64,000 bases of DNA from Microbacterium sp. 67-17 (GCF_001898325.1 NZ_MKTR01000002.1:282225-346224), one strand, 5' to 3'; counted from the first letter of the stretch, positions 51,562-60,410 are shown. Made by a program: numbers and translations. The notes: generated by a model not told the origin, from the sequence alone.

Positions 51562-51939
51562 ATGCTCGCAACCTCCATCACCGACCAGGCCAGTGTGTCA
51601 TCCCTGTGGACGACCTCGCTCATCGGTCTGGCCATCTACATCGTCGTCGTCATCGCCCTGTGGCGGGTCTTCGCAAAGGCGGGGTGGCCCGGCATCCTGG
51701 CGATCATTCCGATTGTGAACATGTTCATCCTCGTGAAGATCGCCGGATACTCTGCGTGGCTCGGCCTGCTGTACTTCATTCCCATCGCCAACCTGGTGCT
51801 GGCGATCATCGTGGCGATCAAGGTCGGTGAGAGGTTCGGCAAGGGGGGCGCCTTCTCGTTCTTCCTGCTGTTCCTCTTCCCGTTCATCGGATACCTGATC
51901 CTCGGTTTCGGCGACGCGAGCTACACCAAGCGCGCCTGA
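51562..51939 (+). CDS. DUF5684 small membrane protein
   Basis: 125 residues with three to four hydrophobic segments: LIGLAIYIVVVIALWRVFAK, GWPGILAIIPIVNMFILVKI and FFLLFLFPFIGYLILG. This WPGxLAIIPIVNxFIL pattern is the DUF5684 signature. The function is unknown. TAGGCT lies six bases before the ATG with no ribosome site, a clear leaderless arrangement. Confidence 0.8.
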   Translation: MLATSITDQASVSSLWTTSLIGLAIYIVVVIALWRVFAKAGWPGILAIIPIVNMFILVKIAGYSAWLGLLYFIPIANLVLAIIVAIKVGERFGKGGAFSFFLLFLFPFIGYLILGFGDASYTKRA

Positions 51940-51958
51940 GTCCGATCCGACCACCCTC

Positions 51959-51987
51959 GCGGGCGCCGGCCAGAGGTCGGCGCCCGC
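51959..51987 (+). terminator. Hairpin terminator after the DUF5684 gene
   Basis: Stem of about 13 bp (GCGGGCGCCGGCC with its near-complement, one wobble) and loop AGA, 20 bases after the stop. A short CTCT follows. Confidence 0.65.
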
Positions 51988-52024
51988 TCTCATGCCCCGA
52001 TACCCTCTACCCAGGAGGTTGCGG

Positions 52025-52645
52025 ATGGGCAGGACGGCCGATGCGATCGCCGAGGGCGTCATCATCGCCATCGCGGCGGCGCGCCTCAGCATCCGCAACC
52101 GGATTCTCGTCGACGCGATTCGCAACGACAGCGCCTTCTCGGTCGACGCGGTGAAGCCGTTCGCGCGGCAGACGCTCGAAGCGCTCGCCGACGAGCAGTC
52201 GGCCGCTGCACATCGCGCCCGCGCCGACTGGCGACGGGCGTGGGGGAAACAGTCCGACCCGAACGGGACTCACGACTACCGAGGTCGTGATTCTCGCAAT
52301 CTGAGGCGGCGCGCACGGCAATACACGGGGGTCGCCAAGGAACTCCGTGAGCGGGCAACCGACGATGCGTCCCTCGAGCAGCTGATCGAGCAGGCACGCG
52401 ACGCCGCGTGGGGTGATGTCGAATCGAACCTCGAGCGACGCCTGATCGTCGAGGCGATGCGGCCGGATCTCGACCCCGACTATGCGTCGATGCGTGCTGC
52501 ACGCATGCAATCGATCAGGCTCATCGACCTGCCTCGCCTCGCCTCTCACCAGCGCCGACTGAGCACTTCACAGGGGTCTGCACCCATGATCGATGTCGAC
52601 GACTCCGGTCCGGTTCCCGATGGTGGGAGCCCCGAGGGCGAGTGA
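52025..52645 (+). CDS. Conserved-looking protein of unknown function
   Basis: 206 residues. Perfect AGGAGG six bases before the ATG at 52025. Predicted soluble and mostly helical, rich in Arg, Ala, Asp and Glu (AARLSIRNRILVDAIRND, DEQSAAAHRARADWRRAW, DPDYASMRAARMQ). A hydrophobic stretch near the N-terminus (GVIIAIAAA) is short for a membrane anchor. No family recognised. Confidence 0.7.
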   Translation: MGRTADAIAEGVIIAIAAARLSIRNRILVDAIRNDSAFSVDAVKPFARQTLEALADEQSAAAHRARADWRRAWGKQSDPNGTHDYRGRDSRNLRRRARQYTGVAKELRERATDDASLEQLIEQARDAAWGDVESNLERRLIVEAMRPDLDPDYASMRAARMQSIRLIDLPRLASHQRRLSTSQGSAPMIDVDDSGPVPDGGSPEGE

Positions 52646-52733
52646 ACCCCGGCGAAGCCGCCGACGATTCGCCGTGCGGGGCACTCGTGGGGTAATCTGG
52701 ACGCTGGTTTGCTCGCAGAAACGCGGAGACCAT

Positions 52734-52806
52734 GCGCCCGTAGCTCAATGGATAGAGCATCTGACTACGGATCAGAAGGTTGGGGGTTCGAGTCCCTCCG
52801 GGCGCG
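52734..52806 (+). tRNA. tRNA-Arg(ACG)
   Basis: 73 bases. Acceptor arms GCGCCCG and CGGGCGC pair, D-loop AGCTCAATGGATAGAGC, anticodon loop CTACGGA with anticodon ACG, T-loop GGTTCGAGTCC. CCA is not encoded. A TAATCT -10-like box is about 40 bases upstream. Confidence 0.97.
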
Positions 52807-52827
52807 CACTGTGTTGAGACAGTGATG

Positions 52828-52861
52828 AGGTCCCTGAGCCCTATGGCTCGGGGACCTTTTT
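52828..52861 (+). terminator. Rho-independent terminator after tRNA-Arg
   Basis: AGGTCCCTGAGCC-CTAT-GGCTCGGGGACCT, a 13-bp stem with one G-U pair, followed by a run of five T. Confidence 0.9.
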
Positions 52862-52865
52862 CGTC

Positions 52866-53858
52866 TTAGCTCGCGCTCACCGTGCGAAAGCCTGCGTTAC
52901 CCATCGACGAGTCGGGGGTGTTCTGCGACCGGGCGGAATTGCGATAGCGGTTGCAGTACGAGATGTGACAGAGGTAGCTACCGCCGCGGAGGATGCGGGA
53001 GCTACCGCGATCGGGACCGCGGGGATCGGCGTCCGTCGAGCGTGCGTAGTAGCCGGGGTCGAACCAATCCGCACACCACTCCCAGACATTGCCTACGGGC
53101 TGCCACAGTCCGTAGCCGTTCGGGTCGAAAGTGCGCACCGGAGCCGTCGTGAGGAAGCCGTCCTCGAGCGTGTTGACGCGGGGGAACTGACCCTGCCAGA
53201 TATTGACGCGCCACGTGCCGCCGGCTTCCGGCTCCTCATCACCCCACGGGTACTTCTTCCCGTCGAGGCCGCCGCGGGCCGCATACTCCCACTCCGCTTC
53301 GGTGGGTAGACGCCTCCCCGCCCACGCGCAGTATGCCATCGCGTCGTTCCAGGAGACGTGGACGACGGGGTGATCGCCGAGTTCGTCGACCGACGAATTC
53401 GCGCCGCCCGGATGCCGCCAGTCGGCCCCACGAACTCCGAACCACCAGGGGGTTGCGGTGGGCTGCCCCATGATGTCGCTCTCGGGAGCCTGCAGCGCCA
53501 GGTGGAAGACGGCGGAGAACCCGAAGGTTTCGGCTTCCGTGAGATAGCCGGTGTCATCGACGAATCGCGCGAAATCGTCGTTCGTGACGCTCGTCGTGTC
53601 GATCTCGAACGCGCTGATCGAGACCTCGTGGCGCGGGGTCTCACCATCGCCGAGATTGGCGTCGCCCGACGAATCGCCCATCACGAAGCTGCCCGCGGGG
53701 ATCTGCGCCTGGGGGATGCGGTGACGCGAACCCGAGGCGGAGGGGATCGCGGAGGCGGTGACCGGTGCCGTGCCGAGGGTCAGGAACTGCGATCGTCCCG
53801 GTGCGCCGCACGCGCACTCGGGTCCACATCCGCCCGCGGGTTCTGAGTCGGTGTCCAT
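52866..53858 (-). CDS. Formylglycine-generating enzyme (SUMF1/EgtB fold)
   Basis: 330 residues from the ATG at 53858 (GGAGGAGG upstream). Oxidises a Cys of a target sulfatase to formylglycine. The catalytic Cys pair is in GGSYLCHISYCNRYRNSAR (C-x4-C), as in characterised aerobic enzymes. Other family segments: IPAGSFVMGDSSGDA, VSWNDAMAYCAWAGRRLPTEAEWEYAARGG and VGNVWEWCADWF are all seen. The N-terminus has a small Cys cluster (GGCGPECACG) of unknown meaning. No sulfatase gene is within the window. Confidence 0.94.
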   Translation of the reverse strand: MDTDSEPAGGCGPECACGAPGRSQFLTLGTAPVTASAIPSASGSRHRIPQAQIPAGSFVMGDSSGDANLGDGETPRHEVSISAFEIDTTSVTNDDFARFVDDTGYLTEAETFGFSAVFHLALQAPESDIMGQPTATPWWFGVRGADWRHPGGANSSVDELGDHPVVHVSWNDAMAYCAWAGRRLPTEAEWEYAARGGLDGKKYPWGDEEPEAGGTWRVNIWQGQFPRVNTLEDGFLTTAPVRTFDPNGYGLWQPVGNVWEWCADWFDPGYYARSTDADPRGPDRGSSRILRGGSYLCHISYCNRYRNSARSQNTPDSSMGNAGFRTVSAS

Positions 53859-53947
53859 GCGATCCTCCTCCAGCAGGCTACTGCGGCAAGCAAACGCGCA
53901 CGCTCGATAGGGTTGTCTCACTTTCACCGGGAAGAGCGAGGAAGCGG

Positions 53948-55144
53948 ATGCCTGGTCCGATGCCCCTGGACGGTGTCGTCGTCGCCGACCTCAGTCGCGT
54001 GCTCGCAGGTCCGCTGGCGGCATCCACGCTCGCCGACCTCGGTGCCGACGTGATCAAGGTGGAGCGCGCCGCATCGGGCGACGACACTCGGCAGTGGGGT
54101 CCGCCATGGACAGGCAACTCCTCGTCCTACTTCGAGTCGGCAAATCGGGGAAAGCGCTCGATCGCGCTCGACTTCGGTGACCCCGCCGATCTCGATCTTG
54201 CACGTCGACTCGTGTCGCGTGCCGACGTCGTCATCGAGAACTTCCTGCCCGGCACTCTCGACCGGTTCGGGCTCGACTACGAGAGTGTGCGTGCGCTCAA
54301 CCCCGCCGTCGTCTATGCCTCGATCACGGGGTTCGGGAGTCAGGCCGGTGCCCGCGACACGGGATACGACTTCCTCGTTCAGGCTGTGGGTGGGCTCATG
54401 GACATCACGGGCCCGCCAGGCTCCCCATCCAAGGTCGGTGTCGCGATCGTCGATGTGCTCTCAGCGAAGGATGCCACCGTTGCCATCCTCGCCGCCCTTC
54501 ACGAACGTGCCCGCAGCGGGCTCGGGCAACACGTCGAGGTCGCGCTCCTCTCGAGTCTGCTGGCAGCACTCGTGAACCAAGGCTCGGGGTATCTTGCGAC
54601 GGGCCACTCGCCGCGCTCGCTCGGCAATCGGCATCCATCGATCGCGCCGTACGAGGCGCTCGACACCGGCGAGGGGGTGCTTGCGCTAGCCGTGGGAAAC
54701 GACGCGCAGTTCGCGCGGCTGTGCGAGACCGTCGGTGACCCCGACCTTGCCGGTGATGCCCGCTTCGCCACCAATGCGCAGCGCGTCGCCCACCGGGATG
54801 AACTGGCGGTGGCCCTCGAAGCTCGGCTGCGGGCCGACACCGCGGCATCATGGGCGGCGCGACTGATGGATGCCGGTGTGCCGGCGGGCACGATCGGCAG
54901 CGTCGCCGACGGTTTCGTCTTGGCCGAACGTCTTGGACTCGACCCCCGGGTTCCGGTCGACGGTGGCATCGACCAGATCAGGTCTCCGCTGCGGTTCGAG
55001 CGGACGCCGATCGGCCGGTACGTGCGCCCGCCGCGGCTCGACGAGCATGGCGACGAGATCCGTCGGTGGCTTGCTGCCGGCCCCGATCCGATCGGTCACG
55101 CGGGTGGCCAGTCCGAAGGAGAGACCCGTGGCAACCATGGATGA
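53948..55144 (+). CDS. CaiB/BaiF (family III) CoA-transferase
   Basis: 398 residues from the ATG at 53948 (GAGGAAG upstream). GVVVADLSRVLAGPLAASTLADLG, KVERAASGDDTRQWG, ENFLPGTLDRFGLDYE and the catalytic Asp in GYDFLVQAVGG are seen. It overlaps the next gene, an acyl-CoA dehydrogenase, by 17 bases. Such pairs often handle dicarboxylic acids: CoA loading, then oxidative decarboxylation as in glutarate breakdown. Glutarate is the leading guess. Confidence 0.93.
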   Translation: MPGPMPLDGVVVADLSRVLAGPLAASTLADLGADVIKVERAASGDDTRQWGPPWTGNSSSYFESANRGKRSIALDFGDPADLDLARRLVSRADVVIENFLPGTLDRFGLDYESVRALNPAVVYASITGFGSQAGARDTGYDFLVQAVGGLMDITGPPGSPSKVGVAIVDVLSAKDATVAILAALHERARSGLGQHVEVALLSSLLAALVNQGSGYLATGHSPRSLGNRHPSIAPYEALDTGEGVLALAVGNDAQFARLCETVGDPDLAGDARFATNAQRVAHRDELAVALEARLRADTAASWAARLMDAGVPAGTIGSVADGFVLAERLGLDPRVPVDGGIDQIRSPLRFERTPIGRYVRPPRLDEHGDEIRRWLAAGPDPIGHAGGQSEGETRGNHG

Positions 55145-56303
55145 CGTGATCGACATCGCCGGCATCGATGCTCTGCTCAGCGACGACGAGCGCGCAACCC
55201 GCGACGCCGTGCGCGCGTTCGTCGAACGGCGCGTGAGCCCGTTCGTGGCGGACTGGTTCGAGCGCGGCGAGATCGACGATCTGCGCGGGCTCGCGAACGA
55301 CCTCGGGCAGCTCGGTGTGCTCGGCATGCACCTCGAGGGCTACGGGTGTGCCGGAATGTCGGCCACCGAGTACGGCCTCGCGTGCCTCGAGCTCGAAGCC
55401 GCTGATTCCGGCCTCCGTTCGCTCGTCTCGGTGCAGGGGTCGCTGGCCATGTACGCGATCTGGCGCTGGGGGAGTGAGGAGCAGAAGCAGCGGTGGCTTC
55501 CCGGGATGGCTGCCGGTGAGCTGATCGGATGCTTCGGCCTGACCGAACCGGATGCTGGCTCAGACCCTGCGAGCATGCGAACGCGAGCCCGCCGCGATGG
55601 CGATGATTGGGTGCTCGAGGGTCGCAAGATGTGGATCACGAACGGGTCGGTTGCCGATGTCGCTGTCGTCTGGGCGCAGACCGACGGCGGCATCCGTGGG
55701 TTTGTCGTCCCAACGGACGCGACGGGGTTTTCCGCGCCCCAGATCCACCACAAGCTGTCGCTTCGGGCGTCGGTGACCTCCGAGCTCGTGCTCGATGCGG
55801 TGCGCCTGCCCGCGGATGCCGTGCTGCCCGAGGTGGTCGGGCTTCGCGGCCCACTCAGCTGCCTCAACGAGGCGCGGTATGGCATCACCTGGGGCGCGCT
55901 CGGCGCTGCGCGGTCGGCGCTGACCGCCGCGCTGACCTACGCCGGGGAGCGGATGCAGTTCGGCAAACCGATCGCCGCGTTCCAACTCACGCAGCAGAAG
56001 CTCGTCGACGCCGTCGTCGAGTATGAGAAAGGACTGCTGCTCGCGCTCCACCTCGGGCGGCGCAAGGATGCCGGCGAGCTGACCCCGCAGCAGGTGAGCC
56101 TGGGCAAGCTCAACAATGTGCGGGAGGCGCTGGAGATCTGCCGCACCGCCCGCACGATCCTCGGTGCAAACGGTATTTCGCTCGAGTACCCCGTCATCCG
56201 GCACGCCGTGAACCTGGAGTCGGTTCTGACGTACGAGGGCACTGTCGAGATGCACACGCTCGTCCTCGGCCAGGCGATCACCGGCATCCCCGCCTTCCGC
56301 TGA
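55128..56303 (+). CDS. Acyl-CoA dehydrogenase, glutaryl-CoA dehydrogenase-like
   Basis: 391 residues from the GTG at 55128 with AAGGAGAG upstream. FAD flavoprotein: CFGLTEPDAGSDPASM, KMWITNGSVADVAVVWAQT, RMQFGKPIAAFQLTQQKL, and the catalytic Glu in LTYEGTVEMHTLVLG, a position shared with glutaryl-CoA dehydrogenases. Paired with the CoA-transferase just upstream, this fits glutarate or a related acid, giving crotonyl-CoA. The gene symbol gcdH is possible but not proven. Confidence 0.92.
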   Translation: MATMDDVIDIAGIDALLSDDERATRDAVRAFVERRVSPFVADWFERGEIDDLRGLANDLGQLGVLGMHLEGYGCAGMSATEYGLACLELEAADSGLRSLVSVQGSLAMYAIWRWGSEEQKQRWLPGMAAGELIGCFGLTEPDAGSDPASMRTRARRDGDDWVLEGRKMWITNGSVADVAVVWAQTDGGIRGFVVPTDATGFSAPQIHHKLSLRASVTSELVLDAVRLPADAVLPEVVGLRGPLSCLNEARYGITWGALGAARSALTAALTYAGERMQFGKPIAAFQLTQQKLVDAVVEYEKGLLLALHLGRRKDAGELTPQQVSLGKLNNVREALEICRTARTILGANGISLEYPVIRHAVNLESVLTYEGTVEMHTLVLGQAITGIPAFR

Positions 56304-56352
56304 GCGCAGGGATCCTGTTCGCCGAGAGCGAGTCATTTGCGCGCTCAGGCAG

Positions 56353-56410
56353 CTGGCACTCGCATGTCGAGAGTGCTAATCTGAACTCAGTTGAGTCGAG
56401 GTGACTCAAC
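56353..56410. promoter_or_regulatory. CIRCE-like and HAIR-like elements upstream of hsp20
   Basis: CTGGCACTC-N9-GAGTGCTAA (56353-56379) matches CIRCE (TTAGCACTC-N9-GAGTGCTAA) in spacing with two mismatches in the left arm. TTGAGT-N7-ACTCAA (56391-56409) matches HAIR (CTTGAGT-N7-ACTCAAG) except for the outer bases. A TAATCT -10-like box (56377-56382) sits between and overlaps both. This suggests control by both HrcA and HspR. Confidence 0.8.
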
Positions 56411-56462
56411 TTCTAGAACTCGGTCGGATGCCGCATCCGGCCCCGCTCGCAAAGGAGACGAG

Positions 56463-56924
56463 ATGGCAAACTATGACCCGCTCCGCGACATGGAGCGATT
56501 CGCGAACGCACTCTTCGACGGCAACCGGCGCGGACCGCGTCAGATGCCGATGGACCTCTACCGTGACGGCGACCACTACGTGCTCTCCGCTGACCTTCCG
56601 GGGATCGACCCCGGCTCGGTCGACGTGGATGTCGACGGCCAGCTGCTCACGATTCGCGCCGAGCGTACGCTCACCTCGCAGGAGGGCGTGAAGTGGATCA
56701 CGCGCGAGCGTGAGTCCGGCAGCTTCCTGCGTCAGCTGAGCCTCGGCCAGGGGATCGACACCGAGGGCATCGCGGCCAGCTACGCGCATGGCGTGCTGAC
56801 GGTCACGATTCCGGTGAGCCCCAAGGCCAAGCCGCGCAAGATCGACATCGCGACCGAGGCCCCGGCAACGATCACCGTCGACGAGTCCCACAGCGAGATC
56901 CAGGAGGCCGGCGCCAGCGCCTGA
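56463..56924 (+). CDS. Hsp20/alpha-crystallin family small heat-shock protein
   Basis: 153 residues. ATP-independent holdase. Alpha-crystallin domain: MPMDLYRDGDHYVLSADLPG, VDVDVDGQLLTIRAER, GSFLRQLSLGQGIDTEGIAASYAHGVLTVTIPV (the AxxxxGVLTVxIP signature). AAAGGAGACGAG before the ATG. Upstream are heat-shock operators; downstream is a 13-bp hairpin. Confidence 0.95.
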   Translation: MANYDPLRDMERFANALFDGNRRGPRQMPMDLYRDGDHYVLSADLPGIDPGSVDVDVDGQLLTIRAERTLTSQEGVKWITRERESGSFLRQLSLGQGIDTEGIAASYAHGVLTVTIPVSPKAKPRKIDIATEAPATITVDESHSEIQEAGASA

Positions 56925-56933
56925 CCTTCTCTC

Positions 56934-56971
56934 CAGAAGCCCTCGGCCCGAGAACGGACCGGGGGCTTCTG
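56934..56971 (+). terminator. Hairpin terminator after hsp20
   Basis: CAGAAGCCCTCGG pairs with CCGGGGGCTTCTG (one wobble) around a 12-base loop, nine bases after the stop. No T run. Confidence 0.75.
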
Positions 56972-57024
56972 CGTGCTCGCGCGTGCGGCGGGATGAATAG
57001 TCCCCCGCCTCTAGGCTGGAGTGC

Positions 57025-58056
57025 GTGTCGACGACGACTCGTTTTTCCAGACAAGACTCTCGCAGTGAGATCACGGCTCCGGTCGAACTCACCCTTCCCG
57101 ATGGGCGCCTGAACCCCGCCGCGGTCGGCTGGGCACGCTCCCCACTCATCCGGACTGACGGGATCGGGCCGCGACGGTCCTGGGGGCGCAACAAGCGGTG
57201 GGAGTACTGGAACATCATGACGCCGCGGTTCATCGTGGGCGTCACGGTGTCGTCCATCGACTACGCTGCGGTGCACGAGGTCTGGGTGTTCGATCGTGAG
57301 TCGAACGAGGCTGTCCATCGCGCGGCCACTGTCGTCCCCGCACGCGGCGTGAGCCTGCCCGGGTCGCTGGGACAGGGACCCGTTACGGCACGCGCCAAGG
57401 ATCTTCGGATCGAGATCACCGAGGAGACAGGCGGCGTCCGGATGCGCGTCGAGGTCCCCCGCGCGTCCATCGCTGTTTTCGCTGAGAAGCCTGCCGGACA
57501 CGAATGTCTCGCCGTCGTTGTGCCGTGGACCGACCGTCGATTTCAGTACACGGTCAAGGATGTCGCGCGTTGCGCGACCGGCACGATCGCCATCGACGGC
57601 GAGGTCTACGACCTGCCGGCGGGGGAGTCGTGGGCGGTGCTCGACCACGGTCGCGGGCGATGGCCCTACGACATCACCTGGAACTGGGGTGCGGGGTCTG
57701 GCCGCTACCGGGGCAGCGTGATCGGGATCCAGGTCGGCGGAAAGTGGACTGACGGCACCGGCGCCACCGAGAACGCGTTCTTCGTTGATGGACGGATGCA
57801 CAAGATCCACGACGACGTGACGTGGGACTACGACCAGGCAGACTTTCTGAGCCCGTGGTCGGTGTGCGGCGGCGGTCTGGACGCGCGATTCGTCCCCTTC
57901 TATGACCGTGTAGCGCGAACGAACCTCGGCATCATTGCGGCGGCGACCGACCAGTGCTTCGGCGTGTGGTCAGGAACCTTCACGACGGCGAACGGCGAGG
58001 TCATCCCGTTCGAGGGCATCGAGGGATGGGCCGAGCACGTCCACAACCGGTGGTAG
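57025..58056 (+). CDS. DUF2804 family protein
   Basis: 343 residues. Family signs: LPDGRLNPAAVGWARSPLIR, the NKRWEYWNIMTPRFIVGVTV block, WPYDITWNWGAGSG, GKWTDGTGATENAFFVDGRM and late DQCFGVWSG. It is predicted cytoplasmic, function unknown. GTG start preceded by TAGGCT with seven bases between and no ribosome site, so leaderless. Confidence 0.88.
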   Translation: MSTTTRFSRQDSRSEITAPVELTLPDGRLNPAAVGWARSPLIRTDGIGPRRSWGRNKRWEYWNIMTPRFIVGVTVSSIDYAAVHEVWVFDRESNEAVHRAATVVPARGVSLPGSLGQGPVTARAKDLRIEITEETGGVRMRVEVPRASIAVFAEKPAGHECLAVVVPWTDRRFQYTVKDVARCATGTIAIDGEVYDLPAGESWAVLDHGRGRWPYDITWNWGAGSGRYRGSVIGIQVGGKWTDGTGATENAFFVDGRMHKIHDDVTWDYDQADFLSPWSVCGGGLDARFVPFYDRVARTNLGIIAAATDQCFGVWSGTFTTANGEVIPFEGIEGWAEHVHNRW

Positions 58057-58084
58057 CAGACCACCTCGGGCCCGGATGCTGGCG

Positions 58085-58528
58085 TCAGCAGTCTGATGGG
58101 CGCGGCTGACGGAGCTTGGCGGTCAGCGTGCGGAGCTGCTCGAGTTCGATGTCGCTCAGGGTCGACATCCGTTCTGCGATGGCCCTGCCGTGGGCCGAGG
58201 CGACCTTGCGGAACAGGCTCGCGCCCCGATCTGTTGCGGTGACCACTGCCCCGCGGCCATCGTCAGGATCTGAGCACTTTGTCAGCAGCCCCGAGGCGAC
58301 CATGCGGTCGACGAGCCGCGAGACGCTCGGCTGGCTGATCAGCATGTTTGACGTCACATCCCGCAGGCGTGCCGACATCCCGGGCGCCCGGGTGACGGTG
58401 AGCAGGACGTCATACTCACCCTGCGTCAGCTCGCCGACCACGAAGTCGCCGCTGATCTGGGCGAGCACTTCGTGTTGCGCGCGAAACAGGCTCTCCCATG
58501 CGTCGATCGCCAGTCGCCGGTCCGTCAT
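58085..58528 (-). CDS. MarR family transcriptional regulator
   Basis: 147 residues from the ATG at 58528. Winged helix: LTQGEYDVLLTVTRAPGMSARLRDVTSNMLISQPSVSRLVDRMV and wing DPDDGRGAVVTATDRG. A TACTCT box (minus strand, 58536-58541) lies seven bases before the ATG. It is divergent from the DUF2207 gene; their predicted -10 boxes are only 18 bases apart, so it may control both. Ligand unknown. Confidence 0.9.
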   Translation of the reverse strand: MTDRRLAIDAWESLFRAQHEVLAQISGDFVVGELTQGEYDVLLTVTRAPGMSARLRDVTSNMLISQPSVSRLVDRMVASGLLTKCSDPDDGRGAVVTATDRGASLFRKVASAHGRAIAERMSTLSDIELEQLRTLTAKLRQPRPSDC

Positions 58529-58571
58529 GCACACCAGAGTACGACCACGGCGGCGCCCGTAGGCTGATCTC

Positions 58572-60410
58572 ATGTCAGCCCGGATCCTGATGCGGCGGAC
58601 CGTCGGCACCGTCGCGACGCTCGCCATCGCGCTGGTCACGATCGTCGCGTGCTCGGTGAGTGTGTCGTTCGGTGATGAAGCCGCGGCGGTGTCCACCGAC
58701 GTCGACGACTTCGTTTTCGAGAGCCTGGATGCCGACTACACGCTCGGCCGCGCCGAAGACGGCACCAGCACGATGACCGTCGTCGAGACGTTCGTCGCGA
58801 TCTTCCCCGAGTACGACCAGAACCGGGGGATGCGCCGCATCCTGCCCGACTCGTACCTGGGCGCACCGCTGCACCCCCAGCTCGTGTCGATCACCGACGC
58901 CGACGGGAACCCGAGGCCTGCCGAGGTCGTGAGCGAGGACGGCGCTTACGCGATGACCTCGCGCGCTGACGACTACGTCCACGGTGCGCAGACCTACGTC
59001 TTTACGTACACGCTCGAGAACGTCGCCCGCTTCTTCGATGACACCGGGGTGGATGAGCTGTACTGGAACGTCAACGGTGTCGACTGGGTTCAGCCCTTTG
59101 GGTCGGTCTCGGCGACGCTGCACGTTCCGACCGAACTTGCCGCCGCCCTCACGGGGGCGCAGTCCTGCTACGTCGGTGCTGCAGGCGCTACCGACCAGTG
59201 CTCGATCGCCTCGACGACGGATGCCGACGGCGGGGTGACAGTCACGGCATCCGCCACTGACCTGCACTCGTACGAGACGATGACGATCTCCGTCGCCTTT
59301 GATCCCGACACCTTCACGTCGTTCGACAGCTCCTACCTCGCCTCGCCGTTCGGGTGGCTGCAGGCTCTCGCCTTTCTCGGCGTCATCGGGTCGCTCGTGT
59401 GGGCGATCATGTTCCGGGTCAGGATGCTGCGCGACGAGCCCGGCCGGCCGACGATCATCGCCGAGTACGCGCCGCCGCCGCGGATCGATGCGCTTGAGAG
59501 CGCGGTACTGCTCGGCAAGACGACGAAGGCGATCCCCGCCGAGGTGCTCGAGCAGGCGGTGGTCGGCAGCATCCGGATCGAGGAAGCCGGCCGCAAGCTC
59601 TTCGGTGGTCTGAAGCTCAAGGCGGTGCTGCTGGATCCGGCCCGCGCCGACGGCGACGGACTCCTGCTGCTGCAGGGGCTGTTCCCCACCATGGCGCCCG
59701 GAGACGAGTACGAGTTCGGGTCGAGCGACACACGACTCTCGTCGGCCGCGCGCCGCATCATCAAGGCGGCGGAGCGAGAACTCGACACGAGCGGGCTTCG
59801 ACGCCGTGTTCCCAGCGGCCTACGGTTCTGGCCGACGCTCGGGGCCATCGTGTTCGGCATTCTGACGATCGCGCTCGGGTTCCAGGCGCTCGGAGCCTTC
59901 GTCGATGCCACCATCCCTGTGATCCTGATGATCGTGGCTTTCGTGATGTTCTTCGTGGTTGCAGGCCTGGTGTCTCGGAAGCCGCTCACCGCCGCCGGCG
60001 CCGAGACTCGTGATCACCTGAAGGGCCTGCAGGTCTTCATCGAGTGGGCGGAGGCCGACCGGATCCGGATGCTGCAGTCGCCGCAGGGCGCCGAGCGAAT
60101 CGCGCTCGACGACAGCGGTGCGCGCGTGGATCCCGCGAACCCCCGTCAGATGCTGCGGATCTACGAGACGCTGCTGCCGTACGCCGTGGTGTTCGGCCAG
60201 GAAGAGGAATGGGCCGAACACCTCGCTGTGCTCTACGACCAGACCGGCGTCCCCGGCTGGTATGTCGGCACGGCGGGATTCAACGCTGCTGCCTTCTCCT
60301 CAGGGATCTCGACCCTCTCGACCACCACCACGTCGTCCACCTCGGGCGGCTCCAGCGGCGGCGGAAGCGCCGGCGGCGGTGGCGGGGGTGGTGGCGGTGG
60401 CGGGGTCTGA
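58572..60410 (+). CDS. DUF2207 membrane protein
   Basis: 612 residues. Signal or N-terminal membrane segment (TVATLAIALVTIVACSV), an extracytoplasmic beta-rich domain (FPEYDQNRGMRRILPDSYLG, QTYVFTYTLENVARFF, LYWNVNGVDW), a transmembrane segment near 260, a cytoplasmic domain, two more segments near 420-460, and a Ser/Gly-rich end with over ten Gly in a row. This is the DUF2207 layout. TAGGCT lies six bases before the ATG, so leaderless. Confidence 0.9.
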   Translation: MSARILMRRTVGTVATLAIALVTIVACSVSVSFGDEAAAVSTDVDDFVFESLDADYTLGRAEDGTSTMTVVETFVAIFPEYDQNRGMRRILPDSYLGAPLHPQLVSITDADGNPRPAEVVSEDGAYAMTSRADDYVHGAQTYVFTYTLENVARFFDDTGVDELYWNVNGVDWVQPFGSVSATLHVPTELAAALTGAQSCYVGAAGATDQCSIASTTDADGGVTVTASATDLHSYETMTISVAFDPDTFTSFDSSYLASPFGWLQALAFLGVIGSLVWAIMFRVRMLRDEPGRPTIIAEYAPPPRIDALESAVLLGKTTKAIPAEVLEQAVVGSIRIEEAGRKLFGGLKLKAVLLDPARADGDGLLLLQGLFPTMAPGDEYEFGSSDTRLSSAARRIIKAAERELDTSGLRRRVPSGLRFWPTLGAIVFGILTIALGFQALGAFVDATIPVILMIVAFVMFFVVAGLVSRKPLTAAGAETRDHLKGLQVFIEWAEADRIRMLQSPQGAERIALDDSGARVDPANPRQMLRIYETLLPYAVVFGQEEEWAEHLAVLYDQTGVPGWYVGTAGFNAAAFSSGISTLSTTTTSSTSGGSSGGGSAGGGGGGGGGGGV

